Positions 9,525 through 21,800 of a DNA stretch of 64,000 nt are shown here, one piece after another. Numbering within the stretch: the stretch's first letter is position 1; every line of letters begins with the position of its first letter. Source of the stretch: Aradus depressus (lineage: Eukaryota > Arthropoda > Insecta > Hemiptera > Aradidae); NCBI GenBank assembly GCA_963662175.1, contig OY759223.1, forward strand, positions 13,370,249-13,434,248, read 5' to 3'. The notes under the pieces were generated by a model. It saw only the letters and a list, made by a program, of their open reading frames with translations. It was not told the DNA's origin and ran no database searches. Made by a program: the position numbers and the translations under genes.

Positions 9525-12500
9525 TCACAAAGGTGCAGTAAGGATGGAGCCTATAGCATCGACAGCGAGGAGAGTAGCACCACTACACCTGTCAGGTGCA
9601 GAGGGGAGCACCATGTGTCTCCCAGAGCCCCGAAGTTCCCAGCTCCGGAGTACTGCACCTCTCGGGTCCCGTACCTGTACCACCCGGAGTCCAGCCTCAC
9701 TCCGCACCACCTTCCTGAAATTAGTCACCTTTGTTTAACTTTTCAATTTAAAAAAGTCATCAGTGATTCACCGGCAATGTAATGATTGATACGAGTCGAC
9801 AGTGTCTTTTCAATATAAATTGAAATCAAGGTTGTGTCGTGTAAATAAAAAACTCAGTATTTGGAAAACGTTTCAGAAACTATTTATTTCCTTCTTTAGG
9901 GCTTAACAGAATATAACATACAAATTTGTTGGTTTTATCATTACGGACAATAAGATAACTAGAAAAACATCCATGTTGAGGGCTTTTTATTTCTATTATT
10001 TTTTTAACGACACCTGTTGGCTTTTGGCTAAACTAATCAAATTAGCCACCTGACCACTAGAGAGTGCACATCTCTCTAGATTAGAGTATCATTTTGCCTC
10101 CCTCCTTGTTTCACCAGCTTCCAATCAAGAAGGTTCTCCTTCTTGTTCTACCAGCCTCCAAGCGACCATGTTCTTGCTTCGCCTCCCAAACTTGTTTATA
10201 TACCATAAGCTGGACCACATTTTTGAACCCCCCCTTATGGCGTATACAATCCACCTTAAAAAAAGATGGGGAACAAAGAAAAAAATATATAAATAATTAA
10301 ATAAAAATGATCTTATTATAAGACACAGTTCTCGAGCAGACACAAATATATAAACCGCACACATCCATTCCAGACATTATAAGGTAATTTTTATTTATTG
10401 TATATACGAGTATATATATATGAAAATCATATATATTTTGCCCATCTCTTTCAAGATGGATGTTTTTCTAGTTATCTTACTGTCCGTAATGATAAAACCA
10501 ACCAATTTGTTAGACCATGAAGAAGGAAATAAATAGTTTTCGAAACGTTGGCCAAATACTGGGGTTTTTTATTTACACGAAAGAACCTTGATTTCTTTTA
10601 GTACCTTTAATGTACTTCACCAGCTCGAATTATTTGTAGTAGACTAAACTCCTTTGCCCAAATTAGCGAAAAATCAGGAGGTATTACTATTATAAACTTC
10701 TGACTCCACTTTCATACTGAAATGTTCATTCTACGGAAAGAAGGTTTTGAAGTAAGACCCTGCCGCTCTCCTCAACCCTTCTTTGAAATTTTGGATCCAC
10801 ATAATAAATTACGATATACTACGGTTAAAATGTCGAATTTTTGACCGAGTAATTATTCTTAATACATAGTTGGGGAAGTAAAACGATAAAATAACAGGAT
10901 GAACTGATTGTGAAACCATTTGCTGCTAACCTGAGCTGATCATACTGTATAGTGGGGAGGGTCTGGGAAGGAGCTGGGTTGAACCAGGGATGGTGGGCTA
11001 GGATGGCAGCACAGCCTATCTCCAGGTGGGTGAGATCGGAGGGGGCCTGATGTGGAGAGGGGGGCCGACAGGGGCCCACTCTGGGAGGCCGCAAGGGGGG
11101 GCCTGATACCACCTCCAGACAGGGTACCAGCTCCAACTTCACACGGGACTCCTTCATGTCTTCAACTGAATGATAGACAAATGTTCTCATTAATTCACCA
11201 ACAATAGAGAAGTATATACATATATAGCCCGTAGAGGGCCTTAGATTTTTGATGTGTAAACATCTTAGCTCTCGGTAGGGGCTGTGTCAGAGCGTAAGTC
11301 TCGTTGATGTGCATGCGTAAGTGTGTGTGTGTCGGTTGGTTGCGCGCGCAACGCACACACAACTACACATTTTTTTATCTGTGATGTCACCTGTTTTTGA
11401 GCATTTCTACGTTCATGGAATGAGAGAGTGTGTAAAATATTTCGATGTATGTTGTTCTTTTATGTGGTATTTTTAATATTAGGTTAGGTTAGGTTTTATG
11501 ACTCATGCCCGAGCTTTAACTACGAGGTCATTTCGCCTACTACCAGAGCGCTCTTTCGTCACTCTGGTGGACTTGAGCCCGACTCTACTGTGGGAGTCCT
11601 AAATTTTGCCTACCCTAAATTTTTATTCACCTAGGGCAGGGGTCTTTAACGAGTACCTGACATCGTACAGGCTCGGGACCATCGCTTAACGTCCCATCCG
11701 AAGGACGGCGTGCTTAAGTTTATTTTACCTCCCAGATAAAATAAACTAAGGGCCTCGGTCGGGTTACGAACCCACGTTCTTGAGCTCTGAAGTCAAGCAC
11801 GCATACCACTGAGCTACCGGCGCCTTCACTTTTAATGTGATCATCGAAGAAAGTGTTATATATTTCGATTGTATTATCGTGTAATATATTACGTCGCATA
11901 TGAATGAATGTAAATATATTATATTATATAATAAAACAACTCTAAAAAAACATGATCGGATATATAACATTGTATTTTTACATTATTGATCATATTTAAC
12001 TTTGTAGTGAATTTAACTGAAATATCAATATTACGAACTATAAAATGATCTTTCAGTAAGAAACGTTTAGGTTAAGATGCTTCGAGAGCTTAAATTTGTC
12101 ACAATAAATAAAATTTGTGGTAAAAGAAAATAATATACCAGTGTAAATTTAAAAAAATATAATTATTTTAGCTATCACCAACATATAATTTCATGTATAA
12201 AAGAAATTGAAGAACAATAAATTTGAAAGTTTAATTCCTCATACTTTTCTTATGTAACATTATAAAACAAATTTTAATCAAAAACGACAGCAAATTTTTG
12301 AAACTTAAGTAGATGTTTACTTTCTCTTCAATTCCCGTGACGCAATTCGCGTCACTCACACAAGTTTTTTTTTTTATCTGGGAGGTGAAATACCTTGAGC
12401 TCGCCATGCATCGGATGAGACGTTAAGCCATGGTCCCGAGCCTGTACTATGTGAGATACCGAAAGACCCTTATCCTAGGTGAATAAAAATTTAGGATAGG

Positions 12501-15140
12501 CAAACTAAGACTCCCATTGTAGAGTCGGGCTCATGTCCACCAGAGCGAAAAAGGGCATTCTGATATTGGAGATATGACCTCGTAGTTAAAGCCCGGGCAT
12601 GAGTCACAATAACAAGAAAAATACATTGAATGAACTATACTGTTACCTGTAGAAGGAGATGCCACAAAGACGAGTCCAGTGTGATCGAATCCTCGAGACA
12701 TAAGTCCACTCCGGGTGTGTCCCAGGTTGAAGGTATGGCCCAGTTCGTGAGCCACACTCCCCAGACTCGTGCTCAGCACACCTCCGTACGTTCCTCTGGA
12801 GAGTTAAAGAAAAAATGATTGAAAATAGAACAGGATCAAGAGTACTCAATAACTGCAATTTTTTAAATATAAATATTTCAATACCTTCATAATTTTATTT
12901 TTGGCCTTATGTACGATGCATATTAGTCATGTCTCTTATAAAGGAGTTTTATCTAGTAATATAGTATATTAACATTTATAACAGTTGATAGTATAAACTG
13001 ATGATTCGAACCCGCAAACCATGGTAAGACCATGCGACCAAGGCCATATGCTCTAGCCCATACGGCCACCATGGCCCACCCCCACATTCACACTTAGCAA
13101 CTCATATTTGGTTACGCAAGTGCATATCAATTGGCGTGAGTTTTAAAAGATGTATATAAAATTATTATTTACTATTTATGCTTGAATGATTGGTTGTAAG
13201 AATGGGTTCTATACTATTTTATACAAAGCCTGAAGGCCCATATAACAGTCCCTCGCTAGTATTTCACTATCTCTGCTCCTACCTCTATAAAGAAGCCTAT
13301 TATTTAGACTTACCTCGAGGTTTTATTTCCAGGTCCGCAATATTATTAACTAGTGAATCAATAAAAAAAAAAAAAAATTGAAAACTTGTTGAATGAGTTA
13401 CGTTTATAAGTATAATAATCAAGTTTGTATTCTTACAAGTAATACAAGTATTTTATAATGTTCACAATGCCTCTTATAAGATGGTGGCTTTTCGGAATCA
13501 ATTCCTGAATTTAAAAACAAACCTATTAGCTGAATAGTTCCTATAATAATTATAACCAAAAGCCCGATTATTGGTTATCAAATTAAATATATAAATTGAA
13601 ACGTTGCGATTTGTTAACCACTGCATTTGTTATAATTGAACTGGGTTAAAGCTATTCATAGAAATAAAAAAAAATAGCTCATAGTATTCAATAGGTCTGG
13701 CATACCGCTCATTTGCTGCAACAGTGACAACTCAAAAACTGTGATTTTCCAGGAGGAGCAATTCAAACTTTTGACGTATAATAACTTGATGCATTCTATC
13801 GAAAATAACTTATCAGTATGTTTTATTGAAAGAATGCAATATAAAAGAAGAGAAAATGTACAGTAACAGCTATAGGCCTTACTGAGGTTTCTCTCTTAAC
13901 CTCATAACTACCCTCACTTTGAATTATGACATTCCAACAAACAATAATTGTTTTCTCGGCGAGCAGTTGAAGCTCAGATGTGTCGTTCTAAAAGTATATG
14001 TGAGAATGGTTATAGTTATGCCCGTAACTCAAAAACGCAAAGGAAATGAGCGATATGTTCTGAGCAACAAAATACACGGTTAATGCTTCATAAAAATGAC
14101 GATTAGAAGTTATGCCCATTGGAAATCAGTATATTTTTAGTGAATTGGGACTTTATATTTAAGAGACTAAATTAGGCTTACATTGCACATCCATCGTTGT
14201 AGAACACAATTTTTCGACGGATGTTTCAACATTAAATGTGAAATAGTGGGTGACCATGGATGATGCGGTTTATCTGTCCCAGTTCATGAAACAAAATAAT
14301 TTTAAAACTAATTTAAAATAAAGGAAGGTACCTGTAACAGCTGTTATCCAGTAGAGCTGGATCAAGTTTTCGGTCGTCAGTGAAGCAGGAGACTACCTGA
14401 GAGAGATGAGAAGGCCAGGCATGAAGCGACGCTGAGCCTAGCAACGCCAAGCCACCTCCACCAAGAGCTGGGTCACCAACCACCATCTCACCGTTCCAAT
14501 ACGTTGAAGAAATAAAACACAAATACTTTTTCTTATCATTCCCTAATTCGCTCAACATTAATTCCCGACCGACACTCTCCCACAGTTCATTCTCTGACAT
14601 ATCCTTCACTGCTTCAACATTCAACGAACTATGAAAAATTTGACAACTTGGAGCTTTTGGATCAATGTCGTTTTCAATTTGAAAAGATTTTCTTGTAAAA
14701 CCACGTTCTTTAAGTTTCTCACCAAACATACACTGAATCAAACGAACTCCAAAACTAATTCTGGACACAGCACTTTCAACTGAATTATCTGTACCTTCAG
14801 AAGCTTGAAATTTACCATCATGACCCTCGGGTATTAAATAAATAGGTACAATACACAGATCGGTTTCATGAATTTTTAGATTTATATTAATAACTTTAAT
14901 AATTTTTTCATATTGCAAAATCACTTCAGTTACACCTTCCGTCAAAAACGCTAAACACTTAAAATCACCTTTGTGAACAGGCCATTCTGTCGTAATATTG
15001 TTCGACGAACATTTAACACTAATTCCGCCTTTAAAATTGTGATTATTTTCTCGAATACAGCCTTTGATAAGAACAATTGGGTAATTAACACTTTCATTGT
15101 CATCAACGTTTTCAACAACTATTTCAAAACCTTTAATCAT
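9525..15140 (-). CDS. PF12044-type zinc metallopeptidase (YIL108W-like), complete
   Basis: Four exons in consistent phase: 14332-15140 (ATG at 15138-15140), 12647-12795, 10931-11165 and 9525-9714 (stop TGA 9525-9527), giving about 460 residues. Exon 1 encodes the N-terminal domain, including GDKKKYLCFISSTYWNGE-like and DPALGGGGLALLGSASLHAW segments. Exon 2 carries the zinc site HELGHTFNLGH, then a Met-containing GLMSRGFD. Exon 3 has an ILAHHPWFN segment. Exon 4 has GLRVVQVRDPRGAVLRSWEL. The order and motifs match the putative metallopeptidase family PF12044 (yeast YIL108W); substrates are unknown. An open frame continues upstream of 15140 but only from a TTG, so the MIKGFEIVV methionine is the first usable start. 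A jacalin-like C-terminal domain, present in some members, is absent or much reduced. Confidence 0.85.
9822..10595. mobile_element. Family F foldback element
   Basis: Inverted arms of about 150 bp at 9822-9974 and 10456-10595, about 85-90% identical by eye. Both contain aaggaaataaatagttt.tgaaacgtt and ttttttatttacacga. The interior of about 480 bp has no recognisable ORF. It lies just downstream (5' in + coordinates) of the third metallopeptidase exon, within the last intron. Confidence 0.75.
11484..11826 (-). repeat. SINE-A, near full length, TTAGG-type tail
   Basis: Complete reverse copy with head ggcgccggtagctcagtgg at the high end. The 3' tail reads (TTAGG)3 on + at 11479-11495. A short possible target duplication ttttaat flanks it. 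It lies in the intron between metallopeptidase exons 2 and 3. Confidence 0.9.
12372..12616 (+). repeat. SINE-A, 5'-truncated
   Basis: Forward copy starting at ttatctgggaggtgaaat and running to gcccgggcatgagtcacaataac. The tRNA head is missing. It ends about 30 bp from the second metallopeptidase exon. Confidence 0.85.
12860..14331. other. Intron 1 of the metallopeptidase gene
   Basis: Apart from the tRNA-like SINE head, I see no repeat or coding signal here. Confidence 0.5.
13003..13082 (-). repeat. tRNA-like SINE head, different family
   Basis: On the - strand this reads ggccatggtggccgtatggg ... gcgggttcgaatc, with B box ggttcgaatc and an A-box-like tatgggctagagc. It cannot fold as a normal tRNA because the anticodon arm region is disrupted. 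It is probably the head of a second tRNA-derived SINE family with a single copy here. Confidence 0.45.
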
Positions 15141-15466
15141 AATGCAGATCAGATCCAAAACTAGTTGTTAGAAGAAAAAGCACAAATTTACAAAAACATT
15201 ACACTTAACGGATCAATGACAGAAGTGCAACCTTCGAACTGTTATAACTGCAATGTCAAGGTGCACTCTTGAGACTGCGCATGGTCCATTGCGGAGGGAT
15301 AACGTTGACGCCAATGCAGGACAGTACTTTTAATAACTTTACGAAATTTACTGTTGACTCAAATAAATCTACAAATATTTAGACATTTGTAAGATGGAGA
15401 CTTCGAATCCTCGGATTAATTATAAGGAGAGGAGAGAAAAATAAATCTTAAAATAAGTAAATTAAA

Positions 15467-15472
15467 TTTATT
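15467..15472 (-). terminator. Possible polyadenylation signal of the armitage gene
   Basis: AATAAA on the - strand, about 290 bp past the proposed armitage stop (15759) and before the metallopeptidase start. Assigned by position and motif only. Confidence 0.35.
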
Positions 15473-15758
15473 ATATATATGTAGGTCAATATTTGAGAAA
15501 TAGTACAATACATGCAGAAAAATTTAAAATAATACATTTAATTAAAAAGATAAAAAGAGATACAATGTAAGAATTGAAACGTTCATAGTCGATTAAGAGC
15601 ATCACGAGATGCTTCGAACTTATTGAAAACTTTGAGTTTAAAAAGAATATTGTTAAAATTTACCGATAAAAAATTCTTGATTAAAATTGTTTTTTTAGTC
15701 GCATCTTTTGAAATAAAATAAAAAAATTATTCAATATTTGCATAAAGCTAGTGGAATT

Positions 15759-15871
15759 TTACTCTAAAGTAAACTCAGGGGGAAGGTCACATCCAGTATA
15801 AAATTTATTTTTGACACAATGCCTTAGAACACATCTCCAGTGCATATCCATGTAGAGGAGGTGAGGGTTAC
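15759..15871 (-). CDS. armi: Terminal coding exon of armitage, 3.8 kb from the previous exon
   Basis: The preceding exon (19672-19897) ends in ...SLIILG with donor gtaata and leaves phase 1. On the - strand, acceptor ttttccag precedes [19 protein letters not shown], then ...[11 protein letters not shown] and stop. This is the expected helicase end (GNP..L..D..W...L..C). Reading through the donor instead gives an unrelated ten-residue end (to NRQL, stop at about 19630), which lacks this motif. Confidence 0.85.
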
Positions 15872-18800
15872 CTGGAAAATGTACAATAAAATTATGATAC
15901 ATTTATGAATAGAACAGTACATTTATCTGAAACAAATATAAGTATAAACAAAAGACAATGAATTTACTCATAGAATTCTACTTCTAAATTTGAAAGATCA
16001 TTAAATTAGTTAATAATAGTTTTCCTAGATGGGCTCAATTTATATCTAAATATTGAGGTTGTTAGCATACGGAAATTCGGTTCATTTCCAGTAATAAAAG
16101 AACTACTAAGAAGTAACTCAATAATTTGTTTAAGGAAAGTTTTCATTTTGCTGTCCGATAGAATGAGGAGGTATTTTTGCAGAATTATTATAAAAAAAAT
16201 ACGCCATCCAATTATTTTTTGAAATGTACATTTTGAAAGTAAATATTTACAGGATTATATAATTTTTTTTGAGAGAAATTTTAGCTGCTTGTATAAAACA
16301 AATTTCTTCATATAAAGTACTGAAGTTGAAGATAATAACAAATTAAAAAAAGAATGGCAGCTGCTCAAAATCAACTTACAATAATGTGATGATCCAAGAA
16401 TTTCATAGGATTTGGCAATTGCGCTAGATTATAGTATATTGTAATAGGTAAAACCCATTCGGACATTTTCAAAACTAAAAACTAGAATTTATTGAAACTT
16501 CAACCGATATAATTAGTTATTGTGACTCATGCCCAGGCTTTAACTATGAGGTCATAGGCCCATCTGAAGGACGAGATGATGCTCAAGGTTTTTTCCATCT
16601 TCCAGATAAAAAACCGAAGAGCCTCGGCCAAGTTTCGAACCCGCGATTCAAAAAAAGACATTAAGGCGTAGTCAATGTCCACGCCGTACATTTTCCGTGA
16701 AAACGTCGGGATAAAATGATAAGAAGTGTTTCGTATTAATATGTAATTTAATTATCAATCTTTTTAATACAATGGTTATACAGAGTAGTATGATTACAGA
16801 ATAGATAAATCACAGTTATTGCTTTGCGCCGTTTATCATTTTCTTTTCGATGCTGCCGTAGCTCTAGCATTTGCTCAGCACTAGACTTTTTAGGTTTTCA
16901 AATTCCTTTTGATGCGAGCTTTCCTCTGATTTGCGTTTTCTATAATTCCGCGCATATTTACGATTCATATGAGACGACATCTTTAATTTTTTTGCAATTT
17001 TCAATTTAATACCGATTTTTACATATATTTCGGCGAATATTTTTATTGTTTCACTTTGAGTCCTAATAGTGCTCTTCAAGCTCTTTACAATGACACCCGA
17101 ATCAACGTTCTATCTAAACGCGTTATCACGCTACACTAATTTCTAATTTTATACAACGCTAATTCGCAACAATCATCCGCCGGCGCCCACACTAGCCCGA
17201 TAACGTCACAGGCAAAACAAACACTGCACAACAAACACGTACAGACATGCTCTATCCATTGTGACCTCAACCGTTGTTATAGCATTATTAGTCTCGTAGT
17301 TATTATCGATTTGAAATCTGACGATAGAAAGTTTCACCGGTTATCACTGTGCTTAACGAGCGAATGGACGTTTTCACGTCAAAATTTCATAAGGATTGGG
17401 GGGCAATTGCGCTGATGAATAAAAAAAAATTAAAAATTTTTTGCAAAAGAAACAGGTCTGGCTGTATCGGCCGAGCTGTGACCAAGGCCTCGCTCACGGG
17501 TGCGGTCCCACTACTGCTAACCACGGGGACTTTTGGCTGCTGGGTTTCCCCCCTGGCCCGGTACGCCCCTCCTTAGCTAACCTGGAGACCCCCTGCTCCC
17601 AGGAGGCCCCCATGTTGATGGCCAGCTTAGTGCGGACACCTGGTCAACGTGAGGACACAAGGTCACAGTAGGTCCCGTCCTCAAACCATCCACTGTTCCC
17701 GACCTCCAAGTAGCTGGATTACAGGGGGACGCCACGCCTCCCAGTCGAGATATCCAAGTTCAAGACCACCTCTTATAGTTACGTTATGCTTATTCTTTTT
17801 TTTCATTAATTCAATCTTTTACTCCCAGAAAACATAATGAAAGTACTTTATAATTAATTTAATCATTATAAATGATTCGAAAAATTTAATTGATAAAATT
17901 AATACGTTTAACTTAATGTAAGAAAATTTCCGAAAAATTGTTGAAGGTTAAAAGGAAGTTTCTAGAAATTCCATCAGATGGCTCTGACGCTATACTCTTG
18001 ACATATCACACAGAGCGGGAATTTCAAAAAGTTGACAAGTAGAAACCTTGGAAATTTTTTTTGTTTAATTGTCAAACAACAATAAATTGAACTCTATTAT
18101 TATTATTATATTCTACAACTTACGAACTTTGGTTTATCATATTATATTTCTGAAAAAAAAAAAACAAGAACATTTCGCCGGCCAGCTTCGATCTTTGAGA
18201 ATTTCTTAAATTAAAAATATAGAACAGGTATAGGGGGGAAGCAAAAAAATGAGCACGTGGTCCTTCGGATGAGGCGCTAAGCGATAGTCCCGAGCCTATG
18301 TGATGTCTATCACTCGTTAAAGACTACTGTCTGAGGTAACTAAACTTAAGTAGGCAAAATTTAGGGCTCTCACTTTAAAGTTGGGCTCATGACCACCAGA
18401 GACGAAAGAGCGCTCTGGTGGTATTTATACATCTAATATAATACTTAGAGCGCTCAATAATTCTAAGAACACACAAAAATAATTGAAATGCCAGTAAAAA
18501 TCATGTGAGGGATCGCTTAAAAAGTGTTTTTACGTTAACAGATCTTCATCAGAAATGTTTAATTTTCTTACATTGTTGTACAAATGTAAGTAAGGAACTA
18601 TGGGATCCGGACTTGAGAACTTGATGGGGTTTGAGTTAGGAAGGAAGTACGATTCAATGGTTGTTTATGTACGCGAGTCACAAAGTCTCCGGACCAGGTC
18701 ACTCTTGTCACTCTACAAGTTCATTCAGGAACATACGAGTATAGCGTTGGCTACATAGATATCCATTGACGGAACTCCTGTCCTCTGGTTCCTTCCTTTA

Positions 18801-21800
18801 AATAATGTAGAACGACAAAGGTGTACAGTAAAACATCACTTTAAAATTATATGATATTTCTCTGATTATATTTCTTAGGATTACCCTTGTCCATCAAATT
18901 AATATAAAAATTAGGTGAACGAGGGGCTAAATAGTTCTTAGAAAACTAGACAAACAAGAAAGAAGCAACTGGTCTAACTAAAATATTAAGTAAAAATTAA
19001 GTAACTTAAAAATAATATATCAGATTGATCTTGTATCAACATAATCATTATTTCAAGCAATAGGTATAATTAAGCGGACTGGACAATTATATATAATATC
19101 CTAAAATTATATATACTAGACTCTTAAAAATATTCTTCATAAATAAGACTGTGACGGTAAAAGTGTTAGTTATTGCAACTCATGCCCGGGCTTTAACTAT
19201 GAGGTCATATTGCCGACTACCAGAGCACTATTTCGTCTCTCTGGTGGACATGAGCCCGACTCTACTATGAGAGTACTAAATTTTGCCTACCCTAAATTTT
19301 TATCCATCTGGGATAGGGGTCTGAATTCGAACAGGCTCGGGACCAGCTCAGTAAGCAAGCACTGAGCTACCGGCGCCCTCAACTGGAAAAGTGGACATGA
19401 AAAATAACGAAAGCGGAGCGTGACTGATAACTATTTATGCAATGTTGCCAAAACATTGAAGATAGGAAAAATACCTGAACGATAATAAGTACTTTGAGTA
19501 TTTTGAAATTAGGCTGCTTCTTAATTTATTTATGTTTTTTTTATTTACAAAATAAAAAAGATACCTGATTACAATAATTGTAATCAGATATTTTTTTTAT
19601 TTATTTTATTTATAGGCAATTATTGCCTCATAATTGCCGGTTGCTGGACACCCTGTCCTCAGATATATTACCCAGTATGATGAGACTGGCTCGAGCTCTG
19701 GACAGAGCTACATTGAGCCTCCTCGCATTAGCCACAAAGCCGAGTGCTTTCTGCATGTCGTAGCTGATCAACTCTGGAGAACTCCGCACTACGGACACTA
19801 TGATACCCATCTTCTCCTGGCCCTGGAACTCTTCCACAGAGCCAACCTTCGGCGGCTCTACGTTGATCCTCTCCAGCATGAAACGGATCTTGTTCGACTG
19901 AAATATGAATTAATATAATTATAAGAAATATTAAAAATACAGTAAATTGTTTTTTTTTTTCTTAAAACGCTGGAAGTTGAGGAGCAGAGAGGACCTTCCA
20001 CATTTGCGAAAAGTATGCTTCTACCTACGACGAAAAGGGTGGGTATCAGGTATAATAAAAATGTTATATAAAAATGATATCTTTCTTTTTAAATAAGCAA
20101 AAAATATTAATCAAAATGAAATTTAACCCTTATTTGTCTCTAGTCTATCCTTTTCATTTTATCAACCTGCCTCCCTATGTTATTACAATATAAATAAATT
20201 CTCCCATCAAGGTTTTGCCAAATTATGATGGGGCTTTGTGACGAAAATCGGTATGCCAAAAATGTGGTAAAATGATTATGTTGTTAAATAAAAATAAATA
20301 TACAAAAAGAATAATTAATTAATTAAATAATATTAAATTACCACATCTCATGTAGAAATTATATCTCTGGTATTTTACTAAATTTTGATTTCTACAGTAA
20401 TTTCCGAAAAGGACCCTAAAAAAATATCAAAAGTTCAAGTGCAATTTTTTAAAAAAGTGCACGTAATTTTAAAAAACTTCAATTAAAAAACTTTTCATTT
20501 GGATTTCTAAAGAGATGCCTACATTGTTTTTCTAAATTTTGAAAAAATATTAAATCTAATCCAAAGGTATCAATTATCAAACAGGCCCAACAGGGAAAAT
20601 TTACGAGAACAAATAATTGGGCTTATTTACTTAAACTACATAATAAAATTAATAACTAAGAGGTAAAAAAAAAAATGAAATTATCTACAAAAAGAAATCT
20701 TACAACCTAATTTTTTTACATTTTTTTAAAATCTCTTTTCTTTTTAAATACTGGCCATTCTGCAAATTTAAGTTATTTAAGGGCTCATAAAACATATAAA
20801 TGAATTAATGTATCTCCTTTGTGCATCTATTTCCATTAAAACTCCAATAAATCACAATTAATTCACTACAACTTAGTTTTCCACATCTTAAGCCTAAACT
20901 CTCACTCCATCTTATATATATATATCTGTGGTGGGCTGGTGCTTACACCTAGGGACCTAAGCACTCAGTGCTTTTATCCCTTCCCTGGAAGCGCTTGGCT
21001 TCCCCCTTATTATATCACCTGTATGCCTATATTTATACTAACTTATACTACCTGACCCAAGTCCTTCATGGAGTGCTCAGTCTCCCAGTTTCCTTAATGA
21101 ACCTAAGAATGCTCTCATAGTTCAATCTTCTGAAGTCTTCCTCTGCGATTGCATTTCTACCAAAGATGTGGAATCTTATTCGCGCATATCCCGAGCAGAT
21201 ACCCAGGAAGTGTGCCGCCGTTTCATCTTCTTCCCCACATCTATCGCAGGTAGGACTGTCCCTGACTCCCACAGTGTGTAGATGTCTATTGAACGGACCA
21301 TGTCCTGTGAGAACTCCAGTCAGTTGCCTGAGCTCGTTCCTTTTGAGGTTCAGGATCTCGTCTTTCAGAACCCTGGACTCCCCTCCCAGGAACATCTTCG
21401 ACTGCCTGCATGTGGTCTTTTCTCTCCAAGTGCGCTCCAAAAGGTCCTTAGTCCATTCTTTGATTCGGGTTCGATATGTCTCCCGAGATACTCCCAGCAC
21501 CGGTTCTGGCCCCATGAAAGGTTTACTTGAACCTTCCTTGGTTAGTCGGTCCGCCTCTTCGTTTCCCTGGATCCCCGAATGTCCGGGAACCCAGTAGAGT
21601 CCAACCTTCTTGCGGTTTCCTAGGATGTTTAACTGATTTGCGCACTCTCTAACCAGCTTTGATTTGATTTCTGCGCTGGCAAGTGCTTGGAGTGCTGCTT
21701 GACTATCGGAGAAGATTTTCACCTCCTCCATGTCGCTATTCAGTACCTCTCTTCTGGACGCACATTCCAGGATGGCCATCACCTCCGCTTGAAATACCGT

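Noticed and set aside
10094..10364. Short open frames inside the family F foldback
   Set aside because: They are low-complexity, have no family resemblance, and are confined to repeat sequence.
14973..15164. + strand open frame opposite metallopeptidase exon 1
   Set aside because: It is a shadow of the conserved - strand exon; the - strand protein matches a known family.
21166..21597. 143-codon + strand open frame
   Set aside because: It is antisense to the RNase H domain of the LINE fragment.
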